Shown piece by piece: positions 1 to 8,747 of a stretch of DNA of 64,000 nt. Both the position numbers and the translations under genes were made by a program. Origin of the DNA: Roseateles toxinivorans (GTDB taxonomy: Bacteria > Pseudomonadota > Gammaproteobacteria > Burkholderiales > Burkholderiaceae_C); contig NZ_SNXS01000007.1 of assembly GCF_004362525.1 (NCBI RefSeq), forward strand, positions 1-64,000, in the 5' to 3' direction. The notes beneath the pieces were generated by a model. That model did no database searches. It was not told the DNA's origin and was given only the letters and a program-made list of their open reading frames with translations. Position 1 is the first letter of the stretch, and each line of letters starts with the position of its first letter.

Positions 1-95
1 CCCCAGTCCAAGACTTGCTTGCTTCATGACCTGAATCGTCGCAGCCATTCAAGCTTCGCGGTAGCTGATTTGCCCGGGGGTTGTGCAGACCCTCC

Positions 96-806
96 CTAGA
101 AGAAGTCGTAGAAGGTGTTGACCGTCAGGCGCCCCTGGCGAGGATCGCTGCTGATGCTCAGCCCGGGGTTGATGCAGGCGGTGTGCAACAGGCTGCCGGA
201 GTAGACCACCAGCCGGTTGAAGCGGGCCGGGATCATGCCCAGGAAGCTGAAGTGTTCGTCCGAGTCATCGAAGTAGCGCGGCGGCGGCGGCACGCGCTCG
301 ATCTCACCGCAATAGGCATCCGAGTAGCGGTCCAGCGTCTCAGGCGTGATCTGCTGCAGGCCGGTGGCCCTGTGGCGATAGAAGCCGGTGCCGCCATGCT
401 CGGGGCCGCACAGATAGAGCAGCACGGCCATGTGATGGGGTGTGCTGGAATCGAAGTGCGGTGTGCGCTGCAGAGGCCCCAGATGGTCGGGCGGCACGGT
501 GGTCAGCGAGAAGGAGCAGGCGCTCTTGTGAACCCCCAGGTGCTCGGGCACCTGGAAATTCAGCCTGATCAGCGGATCCAGCAGCCCGTTGAGCTCAGAT
601 GAGTACTCCGCCGGCGCTGTCGCACGCACACCGGGATAGCCTTTTCGCTCCTCGAAGCCGGGCGTCGGCTCGAAGGTGCTCTGGCAGGCGGCGTCGAGCA
701 GGGCCTCGGGATGCTCCAGGAAGTCGTCGATGAAGACCAGTTGGTGGTCGCCGACCATCACCGACTGGATGTCGGGCGGCATTCGGATCGAATAGGGGTC
801 GGTCAT
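96..806 (-). CDS. DUF6445 family protein, iron/2-oxoglutarate oxygenase-like
   Basis: A 236-residue protein of unknown reaction. It carries a HxD pair (RTPHFDSSTPHH), a distal His (SLLHTACIN) and a late Arg (RLTVNTFYDFF), the order expected of the jelly-roll 2-oxoglutarate/Fe(II) dioxygenase fold. DUF6445 proteins are known from polysaccharide and GlcNAc loci of Xanthomonas and Caulobacter relatives, often beside TonB receptors, which fits its place as last visible gene of the nag operon. I start it at the ATG before TDPYSIRMPP; an in-frame extension upstream to 989 overlaps nagX and looks non-coding. The oxygenase chemistry is inferred from residues alone. Confidence 0.72.
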   Translation of the reverse strand: MTDPYSIRMPPDIQSVMVGDHQLVFIDDFLEHPEALLDAACQSTFEPTPGFEERKGYPGVRATAPAEYSSELNGLLDPLIRLNFQVPEHLGVHKSACSFSLTTVPPDHLGPLQRTPHFDSSTPHHMAVLLYLCGPEHGGTGFYRHRATGLQQITPETLDRYSDAYCGEIERVPPPPRYFDDSDEHFSFLGMIPARFNRLVVYSGSLLHTACINPGLSISSDPRQGRLTVNTFYDFF

Positions 807-864
807 GTAGCAGCACCCATGGAAGGCAAAGGCAGAGGCGCCGGCCGATATTAGCCGCGAAGGC

Positions 865-1932
865 TCAGACCTTGATGTACACGCCGCGTCGGTCGAGCAG
901 GCGGACTGTTCCCCCCCAAACCGCGACGAAGGCCAGCGCAAAAGCCAGCGAGGCCTGCTCAGGGCCCCAGCCCTGCTGGATGCCGCCAAAGGCCCAGGCG
1001 TACAGCGGAGTCATCAGGCCCAGGCCCTCCAGCAGCACGGTGCACATCCAGGCGCCTGCATAGGCGGCGATGGCGTTGACGCCGAAGCTGCGGCCCAGCG
1101 CCGGCCAGCCGCGCTTGTCGATGAGGTGATGGGCCAGGGCCAGGGTCAGGCAGGCCCAGCCGCCGGTCCAGAGCACGAAGCTGCTGGTCCACAGCTGCTT
1201 GTTGAACGGCAGCCAGGGGGTCAGCGCATAGCCCAGCACCAGCCCGGCAATGCCCAGCAGGCTCAACTGCATCAGCCGACCGCGCCGCAGCATCTCGCCG
1301 GCACGCAGGCCCAGCAGGCAGGTGCACAGCGCGCCCAGGGTCGAGACAATGCCCTCGGGGTCGAAGGCCGACTGGCCATTCCATTCGTAGGCGAAGCGGC
1401 CGAGCACAGCCGAATCCACCCGCGCGGCCAGGCTGCCGGCCTTGTCCAGCGTGCCGCCGCCCAGCAGCAGCGCGCCATGCATGCCCAGCAGCGCCAAAAG
1501 CAAAAGCCACTGCGTGCGAGCGCGGCAGTACAGCAGCACCCCGCCCGTCAGCGCGAAGCACAGGCCTATGCGCTGCAGCACGCCGAGCAGACGGAACTCC
1601 GGCTTGTTCATCAGCCACCAGGCGAGCAGGTGCAGCACCAGGCCGAGCACGAAGATGCGCAGCGCCCGCTCCAGCACGCCGCGCGCCAGCGGTGCAGGCG
1701 GCAAGCCGGCCTCGACCCGCGGGCCCAGGCTCAGCGCCAGCGAGACGCCAACGATGAACAGGAAGAAGGGGAAGATCAGATCGGTCGGCGTGCAGCCATG
1801 CCAGGACGCATGCTCCAGCGGCGCATAGACATGGCTCCAGTCGCCCGGGTTGTTGACCAGCAGCATCGCGGCCACGGCCAGGCCGCGCAGCGCATCGACC
1901 GAGGCCAGGCGCGGACTTGCGGCTTTGCTCAT
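865..1932 (-). CDS. nagX: NagX-like multipass membrane protein (DUF5009/HGSNAT-like)
   Basis: A 355-residue integral membrane protein with about ten hydrophobic segments. The N-terminus SVDALRGLAVAAMLLVNN and the PTDLIFPFFLFIVGVSLAL stretch are hallmarks of the bacterial family related to heparan-alpha-glucosaminide N-acetyltransferase. In Shewanella and Alteromonas this gene (nagX) recurs in GlcNAc operons; a role in acetylation or membrane passage of GlcNAc compounds is proposed but not settled. The ATG before SKAASPRLAS is chosen because the upstream extension runs into the preceding gene. It lies 11 bp after the GH16-like gene, so the two are probably co-transcribed. Confidence 0.8.
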   Translation of the reverse strand: MSKAASPRLASVDALRGLAVAAMLLVNNPGDWSHVYAPLEHASWHGCTPTDLIFPFFLFIVGVSLALSLGPRVEAGLPPAPLARGVLERALRIFVLGLVLHLLAWWLMNKPEFRLLGVLQRIGLCFALTGGVLLYCRARTQWLLLLALLGMHGALLLGGGTLDKAGSLAARVDSAVLGRFAYEWNGQSAFDPEGIVSTLGALCTCLLGLRAGEMLRRGRLMQLSLLGIAGLVLGYALTPWLPFNKQLWTSSFVLWTGGWACLTLALAHHLIDKRGWPALGRSFGVNAIAAYAGAWMCTVLLEGLGLMTPLYAWAFGGIQQGWGPEQASLAFALAFVAVWGGTVRLLDRRGVYIKV

Positions 1933-1943
1933 CGTGATAGCGC

Positions 1944-2870
1944 TCAGAAGTCGCAGCGGCTGTCCAGCGCGGGCTGGGCCGGTGGCACCTGGTCCAGCCG
2001 CGCAGTGCCGGCCCGGCGCAGCGTGCTCACCTGGGCCAGCACCTGGTCCGACGTCAAGACAACATTGCGGGCATGCAGCACCCAATCCACATCCTGCTGA
2101 TAGACGCGAGGCTCGGCGCTCTGCGGCAGCAGGCCGCCCGGCGAGAACCAGAGGTTGAAGTTGATCGACATCGGCACAACAGGGTAGTTGCGACCGCCGT
2201 GCTGGACCAGCTGGCGCCCGTCGAGGAACCAGCGCGTGCGGCCCTCGGCCACCTGCATCATCAGCACATGCCAGCCCTGTTGCCCATCAGCCGCGCCGAG
2301 CTGCACGAACTCCTCATGCGCCTGGTTGTGCGATTGCCAGGGATCCAGCCTCACCGTCTGCCAGCTGATGCCATACAGCCGCGTCTTCTCGCTGGCCCAG
2401 CCGCCATTGGCCAGGTACTCCCAGTCGAGTTCGCTGAACTGGGGGTCGAAGTCAAACCGCAGCGGGCTGACGGCATAGAAGGTCTGGATGATGGGGTCGC
2501 CGTCGACACCCGATACCGGCGTGTCGGTGAAGCGTATGCGCGCGGCATACGTGCCTTCCAGATACTTGCGCTGGTGGCACAGCTGGGCCTGGCGCGTGCC
2601 CGGACCGGTGCCATCGGTGCTGGCCTGCAGGCGCAACAGGCGGTTGCCCTGTGGCCGGCCATCGTCCACCACGGAGATGGCTGACTCTGCCCAGGCCGCC
2701 CCGGGGATTCCCGGATGGCCGGCCTTGCTGCGCAGGGTCCAGCCCTGTGCGGTCAGCGCCGCCGTGTCGACGTAGCTGAAGTCATCGAAAAAGAGCTCGG
2801 CGGCCTGGGCCGATGCGTTCATCAGGCCCAGGCACAGCAGCGCGGGCAGGAGCAGGTGGCGGCCGGACAT
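1944..2870 (-). CDS. secreted GH16-like glycoside hydrolase
   Basis: About 308 residues beginning with a cleavable signal peptide (LLLPALLCLGLMNASAQAAE), so exported. The body resembles a concanavalin-A-like beta-sandwich: DDFSY near the start, and ELDWE at about residues 147-151, matching the ExDxxE-type catalytic signature of family GH16. Aromatic-rich strands follow (WLDGRQL, INFNLWF). Substrate is unknown; the operon suggests a chitin- or peptidoglycan-derived glycan. A GTG two codons upstream (2876), immediately after the permease stop, is an alternative start. An assignment to a neighbouring lectin-like family is possible. Confidence 0.72.
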   Translation of the reverse strand: MSGRHLLLPALLCLGLMNASAQAAELFFDDFSYVDTAALTAQGWTLRSKAGHPGIPGAAWAESAISVVDDGRPQGNRLLRLQASTDGTGPGTRQAQLCHQRKYLEGTYAARIRFTDTPVSGVDGDPIIQTFYAVSPLRFDFDPQFSELDWEYLANGGWASEKTRLYGISWQTVRLDPWQSHNQAHEEFVQLGAADGQQGWHVLMMQVAEGRTRWFLDGRQLVQHGGRNYPVVPMSINFNLWFSPGGLLPQSAEPRVYQQDVDWVLHARNVVLTSDQVLAQVSTLRRAGTARLDQVPPAQPALDSRCDF

Positions 2871-2876
2871 GGACAC

Positions 2877-4190
2877 TCAGGCCTGCTGGACGGCGTTGCC
2901 GTCGGCCGCGGCGGCCGCCTCGCCATGCTTGCCGCCCGGGATCTTGACGAAGAACATCAGTATCAGCGCCGGCGCTCCGCAGACAATGGTCCAGAGGAAG
3001 AACTGCTGGTAGCCCATGGCCAGCTGGATGTCGCCACTGATGGTCTTGGAGAGGATGAAGCCCAGCTGCATCACGCCCGAGCCGAGCGCATAGTGGGCGG
3101 TCTGGAACTTGCCCGGCGCCACCGCCTGCATGATGTACAGAATCATGCCGACGAAGCCGAAACCGTAGCCGAACATCTCGACGCCGACGGCCAGGCCGAT
3201 ATGGAACATATCGGTCGGCAGACCGATGCTCAGGTAGTAGAAGACGACGTTGGGCACGGCCATCATCAGGATCAGGATGGGCATGGCCCGCTTCAGGCTC
3301 AGCCAGGAGGTGAAGTAGCCGCCCAGGATGCTGCCGACCAGGAAGGCGCCGGTGCCCACCGTGCCGTAGATGCCGCCGACCTGCTCGGTGGTCAGGCCCA
3401 GGCCGCCCTTGTCACGGGCCTCGATCAGGAACAGCGGGCCTATGGTCTGCACCTGGCCCTCCGCGAAGCGGAACAGCACGATGAACAGGATGGCCATCCA
3501 GATGCCGGGCTTCTTCAGAAAGTCGGTCACCACCTCGACCAGGGTCTTGGTCACGCTGGCGGCGGTCAGATCGGCATGGTCGGTGTTCAGGGTGCCCGGC
3601 AGGGCCCAGGCGTTGTAGCTGGCCAGCAGCGCCAGCAGCACGGCCAGCAGCACGAAGATCGTCGACCAGGCGTTGAACACACCGATCTGTTTCTCCAGAT
3701 AGCCGGCCAGCACCAGCAGCCCGCCCAGGGTCAGGAACTTCGAGGCATTGAAGAAGGCGCCGTTCCAGCCGGCATAGGCGGCCTGCTGCTTGGCGTCCAG
3801 CGAGGCCATGTACAGGCCGTCGCAGGCGATGTCGTGGGTGGCCGAGGCATAGGCCAGCAAAAAGAGCACGGCAATGCTGGCGCCGAACCAGATTGGGAGC
3901 TGCAAGGCCACCGCCATCAGCCCCAGTCCAACAGCCCCGGTGAACTGCATCGCCACGACGATCAGCTTCTTGCTGCGCGCCATCTCCAGGAACGGACTCC
4001 ACAGCGGCTTGATCGCCCAGGCCAGGCCCAAGAGCCCAGTCCAGCGTGCGATCTGGTCATTGGGCACGCCCATGTTCTTGAACATCAGGCCGGCGATCAG
4101 CATGACGACGAAGAACTGCATGCCCTGCACAAAGTACAGGCTCGAGATCCAGCTAATGGGGGAGCGCTTGGGGCTGGCAGGGCTTTGCAT
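2877..4190 (-). CDS. nagP: MFS permease, NagP/AmpG-like
   Basis: A 437-residue transporter with about twelve hydrophobic helices. Motifs such as PLWSPFLEM after helix 2 and ATHDIACDGLYM after helix 4 are typical of the AmpG/NagP branch of the major facilitator superfamily, which imports muropeptides or GlcNAc by proton symport. It sits between the GH3 hexosaminidase and the GH16-like gene, so uptake of GlcNAc or short chito-oligosaccharides across the inner membrane is the likely job. AmpG-like cell-wall recycling is the alternative, made less likely by the catabolic neighbours. The gene symbol is assigned from context. Confidence 0.82.
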   Translation of the reverse strand: MQSPASPKRSPISWISSLYFVQGMQFFVVMLIAGLMFKNMGVPNDQIARWTGLLGLAWAIKPLWSPFLEMARSKKLIVVAMQFTGAVGLGLMAVALQLPIWFGASIAVLFLLAYASATHDIACDGLYMASLDAKQQAAYAGWNGAFFNASKFLTLGGLLVLAGYLEKQIGVFNAWSTIFVLLAVLLALLASYNAWALPGTLNTDHADLTAASVTKTLVEVVTDFLKKPGIWMAILFIVLFRFAEGQVQTIGPLFLIEARDKGGLGLTTEQVGGIYGTVGTGAFLVGSILGGYFTSWLSLKRAMPILILMMAVPNVVFYYLSIGLPTDMFHIGLAVGVEMFGYGFGFVGMILYIMQAVAPGKFQTAHYALGSGVMQLGFILSKTISGDIQLAMGYQQFFLWTIVCGAPALILMFFVKIPGGKHGEAAAAADGNAVQQA

Positions 4191-4227
4191 GGCGAAGATC
4201 CCGGGTGATGAATGAGGTGAGGAAGGA

Positions 4228-5742
4228 TCAGGCGGCGGCCAATGCCACCGGCGAGGTGGCCGTCGCGGCGGCTTCGCCGTGCAGCCAGGCCTTCAGCGCG
4301 GCCAGCGCGCCATCGGCATAGCCCCAAGTGACGACGGCGCGTGCCGTCACGTCCAGCGCCTGGAAGGGGTTCCACAGCACCAGATGCAGATCGGGCCGCC
4401 AGGCGGCCGCGGCGGCGGGGTAGCGCGCGCGGTGGTTGGAGGCGAGGATGGTGAAGCGGCCGTCCTGCGGCACCTGAGCCCAGTCCAGCTGATCGATATC
4501 GTCCAGCGCCAGCAGTTCGACATCGGCAAAGCCCTCGAACAACGAGGCCACCTGCTCGCCCGAAGGGCCGGCCTCGGATACGCCGTCGCCGGGCACGCTG
4601 GCCTGCGTGTAGACGCGCAGGCGCTGGGCCAGGGCGGGCGCCTTGGCCTCGCCCAGAGCCGTCAGGCCGCTGGCCCAGGCGCGGCGCATCAGCTGGTCAT
4701 CGCGGTCGCGCGACTCGGCAGCATAGTCGTCATGGCGCACTGGGTAGGCGGCGGCCAGTGCATCGAGCCGGGCGCGGGCGCGCAGGCCCTGCTCGGCGCT
4801 CAGCGTGCCGTTGGCAAAGGCGGCGGTCAGCGCCTGCACCGAGGCGGTCTGCTCCTCCAGCGAGCCCTGGGCCAGCACCATATCGACACCGGCCTGCAGG
4901 GCCATCACCGCGGCGCGGTCGTAGCCATAGCGCTCGAAGATGGCCTTCATCATCAGCGCGTCGGTGATGACCACGCCGTCATAGCCCCACTCGTCGCGCA
5001 GGATGCCGCCCAGCACCTTCTTCGACAGCGTGGCCGGATGCTCGGGGTCGATCTGCGGATAGACGATATGGGCCGTCATCACCGCCGGCGCCTGACTTTG
5101 TAGCGCCTTGAAGGGCAGCAGCTCCAGCGCATCGAGCTCGGCGCGCGATTTGTCGACGGTGGGCAGGGCCAGATGCGAATCGACGTGGGTGTCGCCATGG
5201 CCGGGGAAGTGCTTGACGCAGCAACCCACGCCTTCACGCAGCGAGCCTCGCATCCAGGCGCCGGCCAGGCGGGCCACGGCGGCCGGGTCCTGCGAGAAGC
5301 TGCGCTCGGCAATGACCGGATTGGCCGGGTTGTTGTTGACGTCCAGCACCGGCGCGAAATTCCAGTTGATGCCTATGCTGCGCAGCCCGCGCGCCACGGC
5401 CGCGCCAACGGCCTCGGCCAGCGCCTCGTCATCGGCCGCGCCCAGCGCCATCGCCGACGGTGCCTGCGGCAGGAAGGTGGCGCGGGCCACCGAGCCGCCC
5501 TCCTGATCGAGGCCGATCAGCGCCTGCGGGCCCAGCACCTCGCGCAGGTCTTGGGTCAGCTTGCGCACCTCGGCCTCGGTGCCCAGGTTCTTGCGGAACA
5601 GGCATACGCCACGGATCTGGTGGCGACGCAGGAACTCCGCCTGGGCGGCGCTGAGGCTGGTGCCCTCCATGTCCACCATCACCAGGGGGCCGGCCAATGC
5701 CGCGGGGCTGAGAAGCTGTGAGGTCGTGGTGCTGGCGTTCAT
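4228..5742 (-). CDS. nagZ: GH3 beta-N-acetylhexosaminidase
   Basis: A 504-residue GH3 enzyme that would release GlcNAc from short beta-linked oligosaccharides. The NagZ signature KHFPGHGDT with its catalytic Asp-His dyad is at residues 177-185, and the nucleophile is probably Asp261 in VVITDALMM. LIGLDQEGG near 76-83 is also typical. There is no signal peptide, so it is cytoplasmic and would act on imported sugars. It is about 160 residues longer than E. coli NagZ because of a C-terminal extension, which is common in the catabolic branch. The ATG before NASTTTSQLL is used; the longer frame upstream crosses a terminator. A recycling role cannot be excluded. Confidence 0.88.
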   Translation of the reverse strand: MNASTTTSQLLSPAALAGPLVMVDMEGTSLSAAQAEFLRRHQIRGVCLFRKNLGTEAEVRKLTQDLREVLGPQALIGLDQEGGSVARATFLPQAPSAMALGAADDEALAEAVGAAVARGLRSIGINWNFAPVLDVNNNPANPVIAERSFSQDPAAVARLAGAWMRGSLREGVGCCVKHFPGHGDTHVDSHLALPTVDKSRAELDALELLPFKALQSQAPAVMTAHIVYPQIDPEHPATLSKKVLGGILRDEWGYDGVVITDALMMKAIFERYGYDRAAVMALQAGVDMVLAQGSLEEQTASVQALTAAFANGTLSAEQGLRARARLDALAAAYPVRHDDYAAESRDRDDQLMRRAWASGLTALGEAKAPALAQRLRVYTQASVPGDGVSEAGPSGEQVASLFEGFADVELLALDDIDQLDWAQVPQDGRFTILASNHRARYPAAAAAWRPDLHLVLWNPFQALDVTARAVVTWGYADGALAALKAWLHGEAAATATSPVALAAA

Positions 5743-5797
5743 GTGCAAACCCGGGGCAGGTGGGGACGGGCCGGTCGCGCGCTTGCGGCGGGCCGGC

Positions 5798-5835
5798 AAA
5801 AAAACAAACCCGGCGGCGACCGAAGCCGGCCGCCG
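5798..5835 (-). terminator. intrinsic terminator between nagB-II and nagZ
   Basis: On the minus strand a 7-bp stem CGGCGGC/GCCGCCG (5829-5835 and 5811-5817) closes a GC-rich loop and is followed by TTTGTTTTTTT (5798-5808). This is the clearest U-tract terminator in the window. It sits inside the nag operon in a 104-bp gap, so it should lower expression of the downstream hydrolase and transport genes rather than fully separate them. Confidence 0.75.
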
Positions 5836-5846
5836 TCGTCGATCAA

Positions 5847-6887
5847 TCAATGCGTCTTCGTGACCTTGGCCAGATGGCGCGGCTGGTCGGGGTTCAGACC
5901 CCGGGCTCGGGCCAGCGCCTCGACCATCGGATAAAAGCTCTGCACCGCGGCGATCGGATCGAGGTCCTCGTTGCCGGTGGTGGCCAAAGGAAGCTCGGCG
6001 CCGGGCGTGCCCTCGGGCGCGGCCAGCAGCACACGGGCGCCACGGCCGCGCATGTCCTCGGCCAGCGCGATCAGGCTGGCCTGGGTCGGGCCGCGCGGCG
6101 CGAACACCAGCATCGGATAGCCCTCCTCTACCAGCGCCATCGGGCCATGCTTGACCTCGGCGCCGGAGAAGGCCTCGGCCTGGATGCCGCAGGTCTCCTT
6201 GAACTTCAGCGCCGCCTCCTGGGCGATCGGCAGGCTGGTGCCGCGGCCGATGACGAACAGGCGGTCGGCGTCCTTCAACACATCGACGGCGACGCACCAG
6301 TCCTGGTGCGCAGCGCGTTCCAGCGCCTCGGGCAGCTGCTGCAGCGCGGCCAGCAAATCATCGTCGCCTGACCAGGCGGCAACGACGCGCGCGCCGGCCA
6401 CCAGCTGAGCGATATAGCTCTTGGTCGCGGCCACGCTGGTCTCGGCCCCCGCATGCAGCGGAAAGACGAATTGCGAGGCCTGGGCCAGCGGCGAGGCCGG
6501 GTCATTGACGAAGGCCACGGTGCGGGCGCCGCCGGCACGGAAGAACTTCGTCGGCGCCACCAGGTCGGGGCTCTGGCCCGATTGCGAGAAGGCCAGCGAG
6601 ACAATGCCCTCGCAGACCAGCTGCGATTGGTACAAGGTGACGACCGACATCGGCAGCGAGGTGACCAGCCGGCCCAGCCGCGCCATGATCAGATAGGCCA
6701 TGTAGTGAGCGGCGTGGTCCGAGCTGCCGCGGGCCACGGTCAGCAGCGCGGCGGGCGGCTGCTCGCGCAGCGAACGGCCCAGGGCGGCATAGGCATCCGC
6801 GTCATTGGCCAGCATGCGGGCCACGGCCTGCGGCGCGAACAGCGCTTCTTGCAGCATGCGCGAGGCGCCGGTTTCAAGCGAGGTCAA
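5847..6887 (-). CDS. nagB-II: SIS-domain glucosamine-6-phosphate deaminase (NagB-II)
   Basis: Two tandem SIS domains without the glutamine amidotransferase part of GlmS. Sugar-phosphate motifs are visible: SQSGQSPD in the first domain, ETSVAATKSY after it, and GRGTSLPIAQEAALKFKE in the second. This is the architecture of NagB-II, which deaminates glucosamine-6-phosphate to fructose-6-phosphate and ammonia, the last step of GlcNAc catabolism. I prefer the TTG at 6887 because AAGGAG lies 6 nt before it; it overlaps the nagA stop by 14 bp. The ATG at 6857 has no ribosome binding site. AgaS-type isomerase activity is the main alternative. Confidence 0.85.
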   Translation of the reverse strand: MTSLETGASRMLQEALFAPQAVARMLANDADAYAALGRSLREQPPAALLTVARGSSDHAAHYMAYLIMARLGRLVTSLPMSVVTLYQSQLVCEGIVSLAFSQSGQSPDLVAPTKFFRAGGARTVAFVNDPASPLAQASQFVFPLHAGAETSVAATKSYIAQLVAGARVVAAWSGDDDLLAALQQLPEALERAAHQDWCVAVDVLKDADRLFVIGRGTSLPIAQEAALKFKETCGIQAEAFSGAEVKHGPMALVEEGYPMLVFAPRGPTQASLIALAEDMRGRGARVLLAAPEGTPGAELPLATTGNEDLDPIAAVQSFYPMVEALARARGLNPDQPRHLAKVTKTH

Positions 6888-7998
6888 TCTCTTCTCCTTC
6901 AACGACCACGCGTTGCAGCTGCAAGTCACGGTCCATCACCACAAAATCGGCCTGCGTGCCCGGGGCCAGATGGCCGCGGTCGTCCAGGCCCAAATACTCG
7001 GCCGCGTAGGTCGATACGCGGCGCGAAGCGTCTTCAATCTCGAGGCCCAGGCCGACGAGGTTGCGCAGCGCCTGGTCCATCGTCAGCGTGCTGCCGGCCA
7101 GCGTGCCGTCGGCCAGGCGCACACCGCCCATGCACTTGGTGACGCGGTGGCGGCCCAGGCTGTATTCGCCATCGGGCATGCCGGCGGCGGCGGTCGAATC
7201 GGTGACGCAGAACAGGCAGGGAATGGCGCGCAGGGCCACGCGGATCGCGCCCGGATGGGCATGCAGCAGATCGGGGATGATTTCGGAGTACTTGGCGTGC
7301 GCCAGCGCGGCGCCGACCATGCCGGGCTCGCGGTGGTGCATGCCCGTCATCGCATTGAACAGATGGGTGAAGCCGCCGGCGCCCTCGGCCAGTGCGGCCA
7401 CGCCGTCTTCGTAGGTGCCCAGCGTGTGGCCGATCTGCACCTGAAAGCCGGCCGCGCGCAGCGGGGCGATCAGCTCCAGATTGCCTGGCAGTTCGGGCGC
7501 CAGGGTGATCAGCCGGATCGGCGCAAGCGCATGCAGGGCCATCAGCTCGTCGAGATGGGCGGGCTTGGCGAAATTGGGCTGGGCGCCCAGCTTGCCGGAG
7601 TTGATGTAGGGGCCTTCGAGGTGCACGCCCAGCAGACGTGCCGCACCGGGGGCTCGGGTGCGGCAGACGGCGCCGACCCCGCGCATCGCGGCCTCGATCT
7701 CGCTCATAGGCGCGGTCATCGTGGTGGCCAGCATCGCCGTCGTGCCGTGCTTGACGTGCGAGCGGGCCACGCTTTGCGCCGACTCGCCGCCCTCCATGAT
7801 GTCGTGGCCGCCACCGCCGTGCACATGCAGGTCGATGAAGCCGGGCAGGACGATGGCCAGTGCCTCCAGGCGCACACGGGATTCGCTGACCGAATCGCCC
7901 TCGATGCGCAGCACGCGGCCGGCTTCATGCTCCAGATAGCCGTGCACAAAGCCCAGAGGGGTCAGGATATGCCCCTCAACTCGTCCCAGAACACTCAT
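6874..7998 (-). CDS. nagA: N-acetylglucosamine-6-phosphate deacetylase
   Basis: A 374-residue amidohydrolase that removes acetate from GlcNAc-6-phosphate. Metal and active-site motifs are intact: LPGFIDLHVHGGGGHDIMEG, HLEGPYIN with the metal-binding Glu, FNAMTGMHHREPG, and DSTAAAGMPDGEY with the catalytic Asp. Length fits the family (about 370-390). Its ATG overlaps the stop of the GntR gene (ATGA), and its end overlaps nagB-II, so the three are translationally coupled. Confidence 0.95.
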   Translation of the reverse strand: MSVLGRVEGHILTPLGFVHGYLEHEAGRVLRIEGDSVSESRVRLEALAIVLPGFIDLHVHGGGGHDIMEGGESAQSVARSHVKHGTTAMLATTMTAPMSEIEAAMRGVGAVCRTRAPGAARLLGVHLEGPYINSGKLGAQPNFAKPAHLDELMALHALAPIRLITLAPELPGNLELIAPLRAAGFQVQIGHTLGTYEDGVAALAEGAGGFTHLFNAMTGMHHREPGMVGAALAHAKYSEIIPDLLHAHPGAIRVALRAIPCLFCVTDSTAAAGMPDGEYSLGRHRVTKCMGGVRLADGTLAGSTLTMDQALRNLVGLGLEIEDASRRVSTYAAEYLGLDDRGHLAPGTQADFVVMDRDLQLQRVVVEGEEIDLA

Positions 7999-8747
7999 CC
8001 CTCGCGCCTCATTTCCGCCACAAAGTCGTAGTAGTCGCTGCGGCAGTAGGAATGGGTCAGCTCGACGGCCTGACCCGATTCCAGATAGCCCACGCGGGTG
8101 ATGAACAGCACCGCCTGACCCAGCGGCACACCCAGCAGATCGGCCAGCTTGGCCTCGGCATTGATGGCGCGGATGTGCTGCAGCGCGCGCACCGGCGCCC
8201 GGCCGTTGCGCGACAGGTAGGCATATAGCGAGGCGTCCACCGCCTCGGGGTCGGCCAGCACGCTTTCGGGCAGCACCGAGACCTCGTAGGCCATCACCAC
8301 CTTGTCGGCCAGGCGCAGACGCTCCAGCCGCGCCACGCGCTCGCCGGTGGTCAGGCCCAGGCTCAGTTGCTCATCGGGCGCGGCAATGCTGAAGCCGCGG
8401 GTCAGCCAACGCGAGCTGGGCTTGAAGCCGCGCTGGTCCAGCTCTTCCGAGAAGCTGGTCAGGCGCGAAAGCGGCTGCTCCAGCTTCGGGGCGATGTAAT
8501 TGCCCGAACCACGGCGGCGCACGATCAGGCCCTGCTCGACCAGGCGGTCTATGGCCTTGCGCGCGGTCACGCGCGACAGGCCCAGCGACTCGGACAGCAC
8601 GCGCTCGGAGGGCAGGGCCTCGTCGGCGCTGTAGATGTTGTCGCGTATCGCCTGCGCCAGCTTCTGGGCCAGCTGCATATAAAGCGGCGAGGCGGCGCGT
8701 TCGTCGGGCTTGAAGGTAAAGGGCTGTTTCATCACGCTTTTCGTCAC
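7995..8747 (-). CDS. nagQ: GntR/HutC-family regulator of GlcNAc use
   Basis: A 250-residue regulator. A winged-helix DNA-binding domain (PLYMQLAQKLAQAIRDNIY, ALPSERVLSESLGLSRVTARKAI) occupies residues 22-85, and a UTRA ligand-binding domain fills the rest. Being inside the operon points to NagQ-type control, where GlcNAc-6-phosphate or a related phosphosugar relieves repression. The start is ambiguous: GTG at 8747 overlaps the kinase stop (GTGA), while ATG at 8732 also fits. Its likely operators are the TTGGTA repeats before the kinase gene and the chitinase gene. The name is given by family and context. Confidence 0.88.
   Translation of the reverse strand: MTKSVMKQPFTFKPDERAASPLYMQLAQKLAQAIRDNIYSADEALPSERVLSESLGLSRVTARKAIDRLVEQGLIVRRRGSGNYIAPKLEQPLSRLTSFSEELDQRGFKPSSRWLTRGFSIAAPDEQLSLGLTTGERVARLERLRLADKVVMAYEVSVLPESVLADPEAVDASLYAYLSRNGRAPVRALQHIRAINAEAKLADLLGVPLGQAVLFITRVGYLESGQAVELTHSYCRSDYYDFVAEMRREG

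Noticed and set aside
1..48. Open frame to the window edge on the minus strand (MAATIQVMKQASLGLG)
   Set aside because: Only 16 codons are visible and there is no clear ribosome binding site. It might be the next gene of the nag operon but cannot be supported here.
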